A stretch of DNA of 64,000 nucleotides, taken from the NCBI RefSeq assembly GCF_026340255.1, contig NZ_JAPEPJ010000004.1:19196-83195 (forward strand), in the 5' to 3' direction. Each line of letters starts with the position of its first letter. Position 1 is the stretch's first letter. This stretch comes from Streptomyces sp. NBC_01408 (GTDB lineage Bacteria > Actinomycetota > Actinomycetes > Streptomycetales > Streptomycetaceae). Position numbers and translations under genes: made by a program. The notes beneath the pieces were generated by a model. The model had not been told where the DNA came from and ran no database searches. It worked only from the letters and a program-made list of their open reading frames with translations. Shown piece by piece: positions 25,150 to 35,036 of this stretch.

Positions 25150-26676
25150 ATGTTTGCCCGGTCATGGTCGACCCCCTCCGCGGAGGGCAGTGTCGGGTGT
25201 CCCTCGTTCGTCGCCGACCACGCGCTGTGGGACGGCGCGCAGCTCGCCGCCGCCGAGCGGATCGAGGCGGGCCTGGACGGGGTGGACTTCGTGCGCCTGG
25301 TCTTCGCCGACCCGCACGGCCTCGCCCGTTCCAAGACGCTGACCGCCCGGGCCTTTCGCGGCGTGCTGCGCAACGGCATGAACTTCAGCCCCGGCCCCTT
25401 CCTCAAGGACACCGGGTGCGCCACCGCCGTCGACTACCGCGGCGAGCACGGCATCGGCGTCGACGAGATCTCGGGCCTGGGCAACTTCGTCCTGGTGCCC
25501 GACCCGCTGACCTTCCAGTCGCTGCCCGGCGAGGGGCCGCGCACCGCCTGGGTGATCGGCGACGAGTACCTGCGCGACGGCACCCCGCACCCGCTGTCCT
25601 CGCGGGGCGTGCTGCACCGCACCCTCGCCCGCTACGCCGGCCGCGGCCTGTCGCCCGTCCTCGGACTGGAGGTCGAGTGGTACCTCACCCGCCGCCTCGA
25701 CGAGGACCCCGGCAACGCGGGCAACGGCTTCGGGCTCCAGGGCGAGGCCCCGCGGGTCGCGGCGATGAACGCGGGCTACCAGTTCAACCTGGACGCCGCC
25801 TACGACTCCGTGGCCCCGCTCACCGACCCGCTGGCGCTGGAACTGCTGCGGCTCGGGCTGCCGCTGCGGTCGATGGAGCACGAGATGGGGCCCGGCCAGG
25901 TCGAGACCACCTTCGACCCGATGTCCGCCCTGGACACCGCCGACGCGATGCTGCTGTTCCGCACCTTCACCAAGGGGTACTGCGCCCGCCGCGGCCACCA
26001 CGCCTCCTTCATGTCCCAGCCGCGGATCGAGGGGGCCGACCCGAGCGGCTGGCACCTGAACCAGTCCCTGGTGGACACCGCCACGGGCCGCAACGTGTTC
26101 AGCGCCGAGGGACTGTCCGCCGGCATGTCGCCCAACAGCAAGGCCTACGCCGACGGCCTGCTGTCCTGGCTGCGCGACCTGTTCCTGCTGTCGGTGCCCA
26201 CCGTCAACGGCTACCAGCGCCTCAGCTCCGCGCACGCCCTGTCCCCCACCCGCGTCGGGCTGAGCCTGGAGGACCGTACGGCGATGCTCCGCGTGGTCGG
26301 CAGCGGCGCGGGCGCGCACATCGAGAACCGCATCGGCGAGCCCTGCGCCAACCCGTACCTCAACATCGCGGCCCAGCTGTTCGCCGGACTCGACGGACTC
26401 GACGGACTCACCGCGGGCGCCACGGGCACCGGGGGGCCGGGCTCCGAGGAACCCCCGAACCCCTCCGGCGAGTTCGTGCCCCAGTCCCTGCGCGAGGCCC
26501 TGGAGGCCTTCCGCTCCGGCCGGGCCGCCCGGCTGCTCGGCGAACCGCTCGCCGCCTGCCTGGCCAAGCTGAAGGAGAGCGAGCTGCGCCGGTACGAGGC
26601 GTGGGCCCTGCAGGCCGCGCCCGTTCCGGGGCGGGTCACGCAGTGGGAGCAGCGCGAGTACTTCGCGGCGTTCTGA
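25150..26676 (+). CDS. glutamine-synthetase-like ligase (FzmN/KinL-type, glutamate-acetylhydrazine ligase)
   Basis: A 508-aa type I glutamine-synthetase fold protein. The N-terminal beta-grasp part ends near LGNFVLVPDP; catalytic blocks are LGLEVEWYL, EHEMGPGQVE, RRGHHASFMSQP and IENRIGEPCANPYLNIAAQ. In related clusters this ligase activates the gamma-carboxyl of glutamate with ATP and joins acetylhydrazine instead of ammonia. A Gly-rich loop near residue 420 differs from classical GlnA. Its stop is followed after 47 bases by the hydrazinosuccinate lyase gene. Confidence 0.88.
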   Translation: MFARSWSTPSAEGSVGCPSFVADHALWDGAQLAAAERIEAGLDGVDFVRLVFADPHGLARSKTLTARAFRGVLRNGMNFSPGPFLKDTGCATAVDYRGEHGIGVDEISGLGNFVLVPDPLTFQSLPGEGPRTAWVIGDEYLRDGTPHPLSSRGVLHRTLARYAGRGLSPVLGLEVEWYLTRRLDEDPGNAGNGFGLQGEAPRVAAMNAGYQFNLDAAYDSVAPLTDPLALELLRLGLPLRSMEHEMGPGQVETTFDPMSALDTADAMLLFRTFTKGYCARRGHHASFMSQPRIEGADPSGWHLNQSLVDTATGRNVFSAEGLSAGMSPNSKAYADGLLSWLRDLFLLSVPTVNGYQRLSSAHALSPTRVGLSLEDRTAMLRVVGSGAGAHIENRIGEPCANPYLNIAAQLFAGLDGLDGLTAGATGTGGPGSEEPPNPSGEFVPQSLREALEAFRSGRAARLLGEPLAACLAKLKESELRRYEAWALQAAPVPGRVTQWEQREYFAAF

Positions 26677-26723
26677 GCCCGGCCCGACCGACCCTCACCA
26701 CCCCACCGGACGAAGGACCCTTC

Positions 26724-28010
26724 GTGATTCCTCGCTTCATGCTGCCGCAGATGGCGGACCTCTTCTCGGACGAGTCCCGCTACGCGACCTACGTCCGTGT
26801 CGAGATCCTCGCGTCCGAGGCGCAGGTGCGGCTCGGACGCGTACCGGCCGAGGCGGTCGAGGACATGCGCCGGGCCCCGGTGCCGACGCCCGCCCGGGTC
26901 GAGGAGCTGGAGAAGGAGCGCGAGCACGAGGTGCTGTCCTTCCTCGCGGCGTACTGCGAGGGCATGCCGGCTTCCTCGGCGCGCTGGGTGCACCTCGGCA
27001 TGACCAGCTACGACCTGGTCGACACGGCGCTGGGCCACACCCTGGCCCGCGCCACCGACCTGCTCGCGGACGCCGGGAAGCGGCTGCGGCGCGTCCTGGT
27101 CGACAAGGCCTTCGAGCACTGGGACACGGTGATGGTGGGCCGCACCCACGGGGTGCACGCGGAGCCCACCACCTTCGGCCACAAGCTCGCCACCTTCGCC
27201 TTCGCCGTCGACCGCTCGCTCACCCGGCTCGCCGCGGCCCGCGAGGCCGTCGCCGTGGGCACCGTCTCCGGCTCGGTCGGCACGTACGCGCTGATCGACC
27301 CGTACGTCGAGCAATACGTGTGCGAGGCGCTGGGCCTGGGTGTCGAACCGGCCCCCAGCCAGGTCGTCGCCCGCGACCGGCACGCGCAGCTGCTCCAGGC
27401 CGTGGCCGCCCTCGGCGCCTGCGTGGAGCAGATCGCCCTGGAGCTGCGGCTGCTCCAGCGCACCGAGGTCCGGGAGGTCGAGGAGGGGCGCTCCAGCGCC
27501 TACCAGGGTTCCAGCGCCATGCCGCACAAGCGCAACCCGACGGTCAGCGAGCGGCTGAACGGCCTGGCGCGGCTGCTGCGCGGTTACGCGAACACGGCCC
27601 TGGAGAACGTGCCGCTGTGGCACGAGCGGGACATCGCCCACCAGGCCGTCGAGAAGGTGATCCTGCCCGACAGCCTGTCCGTCGGCCACTACCAGGCGAC
27701 GGTGGCGGCGGACCTGGTGGCCTCGCTCACGGTCCACCCGGAGCGGATGCGCGCGCACATCGACCAGACCGACGGCCTCGTCTACAGCTCCTCGGTGCTG
27801 GCCGAACTGCTCAGCGACGGCATGGAGCGCGAGGCGGCGTACCGCTCGGTGCAGGCCGCCGCGAACCACACGATCGCCACCGGTGAGCACTTCGGGGACT
27901 CCCTGGCCAGGAACGGCATCGACCTGGGGGTCCTGCGGCCGGAGCGGTTCCTCGTCAACCACCACGTCGTCCGCGAACGGCTGGAGGGGCTCCGTAAGCT
28001 CGCGGACTGA
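26724..28010 (+). CDS. adenylosuccinate-lyase-family protein (FzmQ/KinM-type hydrazinosuccinate lyase)
   Basis: A 428-aa fumarase/aspartase-superfamily lyase. Signature loop SSAMPHKRNPTVSERL lies near residue 263; the His/Ser catalytic regions HLGMTSYDLVDTALG and GRTHGVHAEPTTFG are present. The GTG start at 26724 follows GAAGGA; the frame is open upstream but is a shadow of the ligase gene. By family and context it releases hydrazine from hydrazinosuccinate with fumarate as by-product. It differs from housekeeping PurB in lying between the ligase and an N-acetyltransferase that would use the hydrazine. Confidence 0.88.
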   Translation: MIPRFMLPQMADLFSDESRYATYVRVEILASEAQVRLGRVPAEAVEDMRRAPVPTPARVEELEKEREHEVLSFLAAYCEGMPASSARWVHLGMTSYDLVDTALGHTLARATDLLADAGKRLRRVLVDKAFEHWDTVMVGRTHGVHAEPTTFGHKLATFAFAVDRSLTRLAAAREAVAVGTVSGSVGTYALIDPYVEQYVCEALGLGVEPAPSQVVARDRHAQLLQAVAALGACVEQIALELRLLQRTEVREVEEGRSSAYQGSSAMPHKRNPTVSERLNGLARLLRGYANTALENVPLWHERDIAHQAVEKVILPDSLSVGHYQATVAADLVASLTVHPERMRAHIDQTDGLVYSSSVLAELLSDGMEREAAYRSVQAAANHTIATGEHFGDSLARNGIDLGVLRPERFLVNHHVVRERLEGLRKLAD

Positions 28011-28127
28011 TCACCTGCCCCCGGGCGGCGCGAAGCCCCGGCCGCCCTCCGTCCAGCGTCCACCGATCCACCACGCATCCTCGCCATCACGCCATCACGC
28101 CATCCACGCCACGACCGGAGCCTGACC

Positions 28128-28745
28128 ATGACCGCGAACTGGGCCGAGAACGCCTCCGCCATCCTCGAGAACGACCACGTCCTGCTGACCCCGGTCAGCG
28201 AGGCCGACCGCGAAGGCGTCCGCGCCGTGGCCATGGACCCCGACATCTGGCGCTACTTCACCGTCGTCGTCGGCTCCGACGGCGACTTCGAGTCCTTCTT
28301 CGACGGCAACCTCCGCGAGCAGGAAGCCGGCCGCCGCGCCGTCTACGTGATCACCGACAAGGCGACCGGCCGGACCGCGGGCAGCATGAGCCTGCTCAGC
28401 ATGGCCGAGGCCGACCGCCGCCTGGAGATCGGCGCGTCCTGGCTCGGCAAGGACTTCCGCGGCAAGGGCATCAACCACTGGGCCAAGTCCCTGCTGCTCC
28501 AGCACGCCTTCGAGGCGCTCGGGGCCGAGCGCGTCGAGTTCAAGACGGACGTCCTCAACCTCCAGGCACGCCGCGGCCTGGCCAACATCGGCGCCACCGA
28601 GGAGGGCACCCTGCGCAGCTTCAACTACATGCCGGGCGGCCGCCGCCGCGACGCCGTCTTCTACAGCGTGCTGCGCGCCGAATGGCCCAAGGTGAAGGAG
28701 AACCTCGCGGCCGGCCCGAAGGCGAAGCAGGCCGTCTCGGGATGA
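28128..28745 (+). CDS. GNAT-family N-acetyltransferase (FzmR/KinN-type, hydrazine acetylation)
   Basis: A 205-aa RimJ/RimL-like acetyltransferase. The strand-helix core runs from DHVLLTPVSEADREGVRAV through VYVITDKATGRTAGSMSLL and RRLEIGASWLGKDFRGKGIN, where the acetyl-CoA pyrophosphate loop lies, to NLQARRGLANIGATEEG. In fosfazinomycin and kinamycin pathways such an enzyme converts hydrazine to acetylhydrazine. Its stop overlaps the start of the Ntn hydrolase gene (ATGA). Confidence 0.87.
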   Translation: MTANWAENASAILENDHVLLTPVSEADREGVRAVAMDPDIWRYFTVVVGSDGDFESFFDGNLREQEAGRRAVYVITDKATGRTAGSMSLLSMAEADRRLEIGASWLGKDFRGKGINHWAKSLLLQHAFEALGAERVEFKTDVLNLQARRGLANIGATEEGTLRSFNYMPGGRRRDAVFYSVLRAEWPKVKENLAAGPKAKQAVSG

Positions 28746-29800
28746 GCATCGCCTTCGTCCCGGCTTCGGGCACCCCCCGCGAGCTCGGCCTCGCCCACGG
28801 CCGGGCCCTGGCCGCCCCGCTGCGCGGCTTCCTCGACGACGGCCTGGCCCGGCTGAACCACCTCGTCCGCGAGCCCCTGACGCTCCAGGAGCTGCTGCCG
28901 TCGATCGCCGCGTACCGCACGGTGATCGAGGCGGCCCTGCCGGACCTCGCCGAGGAGGTGGCGGGCCTCGCCGAGGGCGCCGGGATCAGCGAGGACGAGG
29001 CCTGGCTGCTCCAGCTCCGCCGCGAGGTCATCGGCTACAACAAGGTGCCCACCGCCGGGGACTGCACCACGTACGCCCGCACGGCCCGCGCCGGCACCGG
29101 CCCCGCGGCCGTCCCGGTGCTGGCGCAGACGGTGGACCTGAACGCGAACCTGGACACCCACATCAGCGTCCTGCGCATCGCCCGCGCCGGCTCGCCGCGC
29201 CGCTCCCTGGTGCTGAGCTTCGCCGGTCTCCTCGGCTACCTGGGCCTCAACAGCGACGGCCTGGCCATCGGCCTGAACCTGGTCACCGACGGGCAGTGGC
29301 GCCCGGGCGTGTCCCCGTACCTGGCCATCCGCCACCTGCTGGACACGGCCGGCTCCGTCGACCAGGCCCTGAAGATCCTCGCCGGGCTGCCGCTGGCCAG
29401 CTCCCGCTCGCTGATGCTGTGCGACCGCGAGCGGGCGGTGTACGCGGAGATCTGCGGAAACGACATCCGGGTGACCGAGCCCGCCTCCGGGGAGGCGGTC
29501 CACACGAACCACTACCTGCACGAGGAGTTCGTCCCCTTCGACCGGCAGACCGCCGCCGACCGCGTCTCCTCCGACCTGCGGCTGGATGCCGCCGCCCGCG
29601 GCCTGGCCGGCCTCGCACCGGACGCGGGCGCGGAGGACCACTTCGCCGTCCTGTCCCGGCCGCCGGTCTGCATACCCGACCACGGCGACATCCGCGTCGA
29701 GCACACGGTCGCGGCCGCGGTGCTCTTCCCCGCGCAGGGCCGGCTCCACCTGCGCCCGGGCGACCCCTCCCGATCGGCCACCCGGGTCTTCACCGTATGA
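28742..29800 (+). CDS. Ntn hydrolase, isopenicillin-N acyltransferase-like (C45 family)
   Basis: A 352-aa protein of the C45 acyltransferase family. The AGDCTTYARTA segment near residue 108 supplies the nucleophile cysteine; in family members the chain is cut before it to free the new N-terminal amine. VLAQTVDLNANLDTH, GLLGYLGLNSDGLAIGLN and HTNHYLHEEF follow. The preceding residue is Asp rather than the more common Gly. Last gene of the hydrazine operon, coupled to the acetyltransferase. It may hydrolyse the glutamyl-hydrazide bond after transfer to the polyketide, which would expose a terminal hydrazine; no direct evidence. Confidence 0.82.
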   Translation: MSIAFVPASGTPRELGLAHGRALAAPLRGFLDDGLARLNHLVREPLTLQELLPSIAAYRTVIEAALPDLAEEVAGLAEGAGISEDEAWLLQLRREVIGYNKVPTAGDCTTYARTARAGTGPAAVPVLAQTVDLNANLDTHISVLRIARAGSPRRSLVLSFAGLLGYLGLNSDGLAIGLNLVTDGQWRPGVSPYLAIRHLLDTAGSVDQALKILAGLPLASSRSLMLCDRERAVYAEICGNDIRVTEPASGEAVHTNHYLHEEFVPFDRQTAADRVSSDLRLDAAARGLAGLAPDAGAEDHFAVLSRPPVCIPDHGDIRVEHTVAAAVLFPAQGRLHLRPGDPSRSATRVFTV

Positions 29801-29833
29801 CCCTGGACGGGCACCGGAGTCCGCGAGGAGCTT

Positions 29834-29892
29834 AGGGGGTGTCCGGTGGGTCAGGGCCGGGCTTCCCGACCCTGACCCACCGGACACCCCCT
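29834..29892 (+). terminator. 23-bp perfect hairpin ending the hydrazine operon
   Basis: Arms 29834-29856 and 29870-29892 are exact complements with a 13-base loop, 34 bases after the last stop codon. An unusually long, perfect stem; terminator is the simplest reading. Confidence 0.85.
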
Positions 29893-29948
29893 GGTCCGCG
29901 GGCTCTGCGCCCGGGCTGTATCAGGACTCGACCGGGGGTCTGTAGGTT

Positions 29949-30027
29949 CGTCGGCGGGACGCGGTCCGGACCTGCCCTGGCAGGTCCGCACCTGACCGCG
30001 TGCCGGCGTGTCCGCGTCCCGCCGACG
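29949..30027 (+). promoter_or_regulatory. nested palindromes upstream of the OmpR-type regulator gene
   Basis: A 16-bp inverted repeat (29949-29964 and 30012-30027) encloses a second one with 10-bp arms and a two-base loop (29967-29988). The set ends 41 bases before the regulator start and may be its own binding site or an attenuator. Confidence 0.55.
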
Positions 30028-30068
30028 CACCGATTCCACGCAGGCCGCGCAGGACCCTCGGGGGAGGC

Positions 30069-30842
30069 ATGACTCAGATTCCGTCACCGGCACTGCTGGA
30101 GCCCCACGCACCCGTCCCGCATCCCATCCGCCTGGTCAAGGACGGTGTGGCCGGCTCCGTGCCGCGCACCGCCGCCTCGTTGCCGGGGCGGCGCATCCTG
30201 GTGGTCGACGGGGACGGCGAGGTCGCCGACTCCCTGGTGACCCAGCTGCGCAGGCACGGCCACGAGTCCGTGGGCGTGCGCCGCGGCAGCGCCGCCCTCC
30301 AGGCGTACGAGGAGATGGACCTGGTCCTGCTCGACCTCGAACTGCCCGACCTGGACGGCCTGGAGGTCTGCCGGGCCATCCGGTCCGTCAGCCGGGTCCC
30401 CGTCATCATCGTCACGGCCCGCCAGTCCGAGCTGGACTGCGTACTGGGCCTCCAGGCGGGCGCCGACGACTACGTGACCAAGCCGTACGGGCTGCGCGAG
30501 CTGATGGCCCGTATCGAGGCCGTCATGCGGCGCGCGCAGTGGCAGCCGGCCGCCGTCCAGGAGATCCGCCGCGGTCCGCTGCACATCGACGTGAACTCCC
30601 GCGAGGTCACCGTGGAGGGCGTCGAGATCGCCCTGACCCGCAAGGAGTTCGACCTGCTGTGCCTGCTGGCCTCGCACCCGGACACGGTCGTCCCCCGCAA
30701 GCAGCTGCTCCAGCAGGTGTGGGGGGACTCCTGGTCGCGGCGTACGGTCGACACCCATGTCAGCAGCCTGCGCGGCAAGCTGGGCGACAGCGGGTGGATC
30801 GTGACGGTACGGGGCGTGGGGTTCAAGCTCGGCAACGCGTGA
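30069..30842 (+). CDS. OmpR/PhoB-family response regulator, atypical (JadR1/AlpV-like)
   Basis: A 257-aa regulator with a 40-residue leader, a receiver domain (ILVVDGDGEVADSL, LVLLDLELPDLDG, VPVIIVTARQ, YVTKPYG) and a winged-helix DNA-binding domain from about 160 (IALTRKEFDLLCLLASHP, WSRRTVDTHVSSLRGKLG). The phospho-acceptor aspartate is present, but the acidic pair that binds magnesium reads DGD instead of two adjacent acids, as in atypical receivers that respond to ligands. No histidine kinase gene adjoins. JadR1, AlpV and LndI are relatives that activate angucycline clusters; this is probably the pathway activator. ATG after GGGGAGGC. Confidence 0.88.
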   Translation: MTQIPSPALLEPHAPVPHPIRLVKDGVAGSVPRTAASLPGRRILVVDGDGEVADSLVTQLRRHGHESVGVRRGSAALQAYEEMDLVLLDLELPDLDGLEVCRAIRSVSRVPVIIVTARQSELDCVLGLQAGADDYVTKPYGLRELMARIEAVMRRAQWQPAAVQEIRRGPLHIDVNSREVTVEGVEIALTRKEFDLLCLLASHPDTVVPRKQLLQQVWGDSWSRRTVDTHVSSLRGKLGDSGWIVTVRGVGFKLGNA

Positions 30843-30941
30843 ACGCCTCCGGGCGGTCCCCCGGGGCCGGCCGGGGACGTCGGCGCGGGCCCCGGCACGC
30901 GCGTCGTCGCGGGCCCCGGAACGGGCCGGGTCCGGCGGGCG

Positions 30942-32018
30942 TCACCAGGTGCGGCCGGCCACCACGCGGGCGCCGCGCTCCGGGGCCGGCCGCCCCTCCT
31001 CGCTGACCCGCAGTTCGTCGGCGAACAGCTGCCACAGCTCCGAGTAGCCGCTCATCAGCTCCGCCATCTGCCCGGTGCAGTGCGGCGGCAGGTTGGCGAT
31101 GATGCGCTGGCGGTCGCGGGCCACCAGCGAGCAGGCGTCCAGCATCCGCAGGATGTTGCGGCCCACCTCGTTCAGGCGCAGCGAGGGGTCCCGCCGCAGC
31201 GCGTCGAAGATCACGAACAGTTCGCCGGGCGACCTGGCCTCCGCGCCCCGCTCCTCGCCGTCCTGCTCCCGGTCCCGCTCGCGCCGGCCGCGGTCGGCCA
31301 CCAGGACGCCCCGCTGGCGGGGCGGCACCGGGTCCTCGCCGCGCTGCAGCCGGTCGCGTACGTCGGCGACGGTCGCCGGGGAGATCCCGGCCTGGCGGGC
31401 GATGGTCCGCAGCGAGGCCTTCGGGTCGGAGGTGAGCAGCTGCCCGGCGAGTTCGCGGCCCTGGGCGGTGCTCAGCGGCCGGGCCCGCCCGTCGAGGCCC
31501 ACCCGGCGCTCGCACTGCGGCAGGTCGTCCGCGCGCAGCCGTATCTCGGAGACCTTCTTGGCGGACAGGCCGGCGACGACGGCGATGGCCCGGTCCGACC
31601 AGTGGGGGCGCGCGGTGAGGATGCGCTGCGCGGCGCAGACCCGGTCGGCCTGGGACAGCGGGCGTCCCTGGGCCACGTTCAGCGCCACGGCCAGCAGGGC
31701 GGCGTCCTCCTGGGAGCCGTCGAAGAACCGGGCCGCGATGTGCTCGCGCCCCTTGAGTCCGGCGGCCCGCAGCCGGTGCAGCCCGTCGATGACGGTCATG
31801 GTCGGGCGGTGGACGAGGATCGGCGGGAGCTCGGTCTCCAGTTCGGCGAGGGTGAGCGCCCAGTCGCCGTCCACGCCGGCGGTGCGCGGGGTGAAGGAGA
31901 CCGTCACGTCGGCGACCCGTATCCGCTCCACGGGTGTCCCGCGCAGGACCGTGTCCCGCAGGGCGAGCAGGGAGTCCGAGCTGCTGTCGTAGGGCACGCG
32001 CACGACCTGGTTGGCCAT
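30942..32018 (-). CDS. ParB-like/StrR-type pathway regulator
   Basis: A 358-aa protein with an N-terminal ParB/sulfiredoxin-like domain (LPPILVHRPTMTVIDGLHRLRAAGL) and a helix-turn-helix segment (DRAIAVVAGLSAKKVSEIR), followed by a second possible one (LRTIARQAGISPATVADVR). It resembles StrR/NovG/TeiR-like regulators of antibiotic clusters rather than partition ParB. The ATG at 32018 follows AACGAGGAGTCCC; a longer frame to 32126 lacks a good ribosome site. Convergent with the OmpR-type regulator gene and divergent from the efflux gene. Confidence 0.82.
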   Translation of the reverse strand: MANQVVRVPYDSSSDSLLALRDTVLRGTPVERIRVADVTVSFTPRTAGVDGDWALTLAELETELPPILVHRPTMTVIDGLHRLRAAGLKGREHIAARFFDGSQEDAALLAVALNVAQGRPLSQADRVCAAQRILTARPHWSDRAIAVVAGLSAKKVSEIRLRADDLPQCERRVGLDGRARPLSTAQGRELAGQLLTSDPKASLRTIARQAGISPATVADVRDRLQRGEDPVPPRQRGVLVADRGRRERDREQDGEERGAEARSPGELFVIFDALRRDPSLRLNEVGRNILRMLDACSLVARDRQRIIANLPPHCTGQMAELMSGYSELWQLFADELRVSEEGRPAPERGARVVAGRTW

Positions 32019-32119
32019 CACCGGGACTCCTCGTTGACGCAGGCGGTCGGGCAGAACGGGGCTGGCGGGCCAAGGCGGCCCTCCACGGAGCCTTTCAACG
32101 CGGGCTGACGCCACGCTGA

Positions 32120-33796
<1,677 letters not shown>

Positions 33797-33878
33797 CCTG
33801 CGAGTTCGAGTGCTTCTCAAGCGAATCTCATCCGGTGCCTCGGACGCTGATGGGGCGTGATCACGAATCACGCTCTTA

Positions 33879-33904
33879 CTTAGCGAACCCGCTTAGCGAA
33901 CCCG
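33879..33904 (+). repeat. 13-bp tandem repeat upstream of the apoprotein-like gene
   Basis: CTTAGCGAACCCG occurs twice head to tail, ending 20 bases before the start codon; a GTGAT-N5-ATCAC dyad lies just upstream at 33857-33871. Candidate regulator binding region. Confidence 0.55.
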
Positions 33905-33924
33905 CACACGATGTGGAGTTGACC

Positions 33925-34335
33925 ATGCAGATCACCCGTACGCGTCTGTCCCAGTTCGCCGTCCTCGGCGCCACCGCCGCCGCCGCCATCGCCCTCGCCG
34001 CGGGTCCCGCCTCCGCGGCCGCCACGGTCTCCGTCTCGCCCTCCACGGGCCTGTCCGACGGCCAGTCGGTCACGGTCACGGGCGCCGGCTACGCCGCGGG
34101 CAGCGAGGTCGGCGTCGCCCAGTGTGCCGACGGCATCGTCTGCGCCACCGCGGTGGTCGCGAACGCCGACGCCAACGGCGGCTTCCAGCAGGACTACCAG
34201 GTGCACAAGACCTTCCAGGCGACGGACTGGGCCACCGGCGCAGCCATCTCCGTGGACTGTGCCGTGACGCAGTGCCGCGTCGTGGCCTGGCAGGAGACGA
34301 CCGGTCAGGTCGGCTCGAACATCTCCTTCAACTAG
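33925..34335 (+). CDS. secreted neocarzinostatin-family apoprotein-like protein
   Basis: A 136-aa exported protein. Residues 1-33 are a signal peptide ending in GPASA. The mature part starts AATVSVSPSTGLSDGQSV and ends SNISFN, the hallmarks of neocarzinostatin, actinoxanthin and macromomycin apoproteins, which hold a reactive enediyne in an immunoglobulin-like barrel. Four cysteines form the two expected pairs: AQC-ADGIV-C and VDC-AVTQ-C; the first loop is shorter than in neocarzinostatin. No enediyne PKS is visible, so the ligand may be the diazo polyketide or none. Such proteins also occur alone in actinomycetes. Lies between the efflux gene and the nitrous-acid genes. Confidence 0.88.
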   Translation: MQITRTRLSQFAVLGATAAAAIALAAGPASAAATVSVSPSTGLSDGQSVTVTGAGYAAGSEVGVAQCADGIVCATAVVANADANGGFQQDYQVHKTFQATDWATGAAISVDCAVTQCRVVAWQETTGQVGSNISFN

Positions 34336-34389
34336 GTCCCGGACATGGCCTGAGAGACGTGACCGCCGGCTGACGCGGGGGCACGGCCG

Positions 34390-34720
34390 ACCGCGCGGTG
34401 ACCCCGCGCGGCCCCTGGCCCGGCCCCGGCCCCTCCCGTACGGCGGGTTCCGCGCGGCGATCCCGCGCGGGGGACCCCGTACGGCGGCTGACACGGCGCG
34501 GTGACCCCGCGCAGCCACGACACCTCTCGAACGGCGGCCGGCCGCGCGGCAACCCCGCGCGGGCACGGCAGGCACCTCCCGTACGGCGACCGCAGGCGCG
34601 CGGTGACCCCGCGCGCTCCCGGCACCCGCCGTACGAGGCTGCCTGAGCGGTGACCCCGCGCAGGCACACAGCAGGCACCTCCGCACGGTGGCCGGTCCGC
34701 CGCCGCGGGAGGTGCCTGTG
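34390..34720. repeat. non-coding array of imperfect GC-rich repeats
   Basis: The 500-base gap after the apoprotein gene holds no convincing gene. It contains about six copies of a 45-65 bp unit built around CGCGCGGTGACCCCGCGC and often followed by CCGTACGGC (near 34393, 34454, 34494, 34551, 34597 and 34648). It ends with an inverted pair AGGCACCTCC (34673-34682) and GGAGGTGCCT (34709-34718). The CCCCGCG cores are themselves palindromic and could form serial hairpins. Confidence 0.65.
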
Positions 34721-34835
34721 CTGTTGTCCGCCGCGGATTGCCAACCCTTGCCGCACACCCGCCGGCCAGCCCCTCTAGCGCCGTCCGAGCCCGGGTTGAG
34801 CGTCGCGGCCGACCTTTGCGGAGGAAGGAGGCCCT

Positions 34836-35036
34836 GTGGACGGTACCCACGGAGGCGACCGCGAAGGTCTTGCCGGACCCCCTGCGGGGCCGCCGGTGAC
34901 GGCGGCCGCTCTGTTCTACCCGGAACACCGGGAATCCACCATGACCTTCGGGGACGACGCCGGCACCCCGGCGCAGCCGACGCGGCGGCGCCGCGGTCGC
35001 GGCCGTCCCCGTCTGCTGAGCGGAGTGTCCTTGTGA
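34836..35036 (+). CDS. small basic-tailed ORF coupled to the nitrosuccinate monooxygenase gene
   Basis: A 66-aa ORF with a GTG start behind a very strong ribosome site (GCGGAGGAAGGAGGCCCT). It ends in RRRRGRGRPRLLSGVSL, and its TGA overlaps the GTG of the next gene. I recognise no family. Its value may be as a leader that couples translation to the CreE-like gene, or as a small RNA/DNA-binding peptide. Confidence 0.5.
   Translation: MDGTHGGDREGLAGPPAGPPVTAAALFYPEHRESTMTFGDDAGTPAQPTRRRRGRGRPRLLSGVSL

Noticed and set aside
23922..26723. upstream extension of the hydrazinosuccinate lyase frame
   Set aside because: Out-of-frame shadow of the amidase and ligase genes; GTG at 26724 with its ribosome site is the proper start.
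30942..32018. ParB-like protein considered as a second partition ParB
   Set aside because: No adjacent parA and no partition-type repeats; domain order and location next to cluster regulator and efflux genes fit a StrR-like regulator better.
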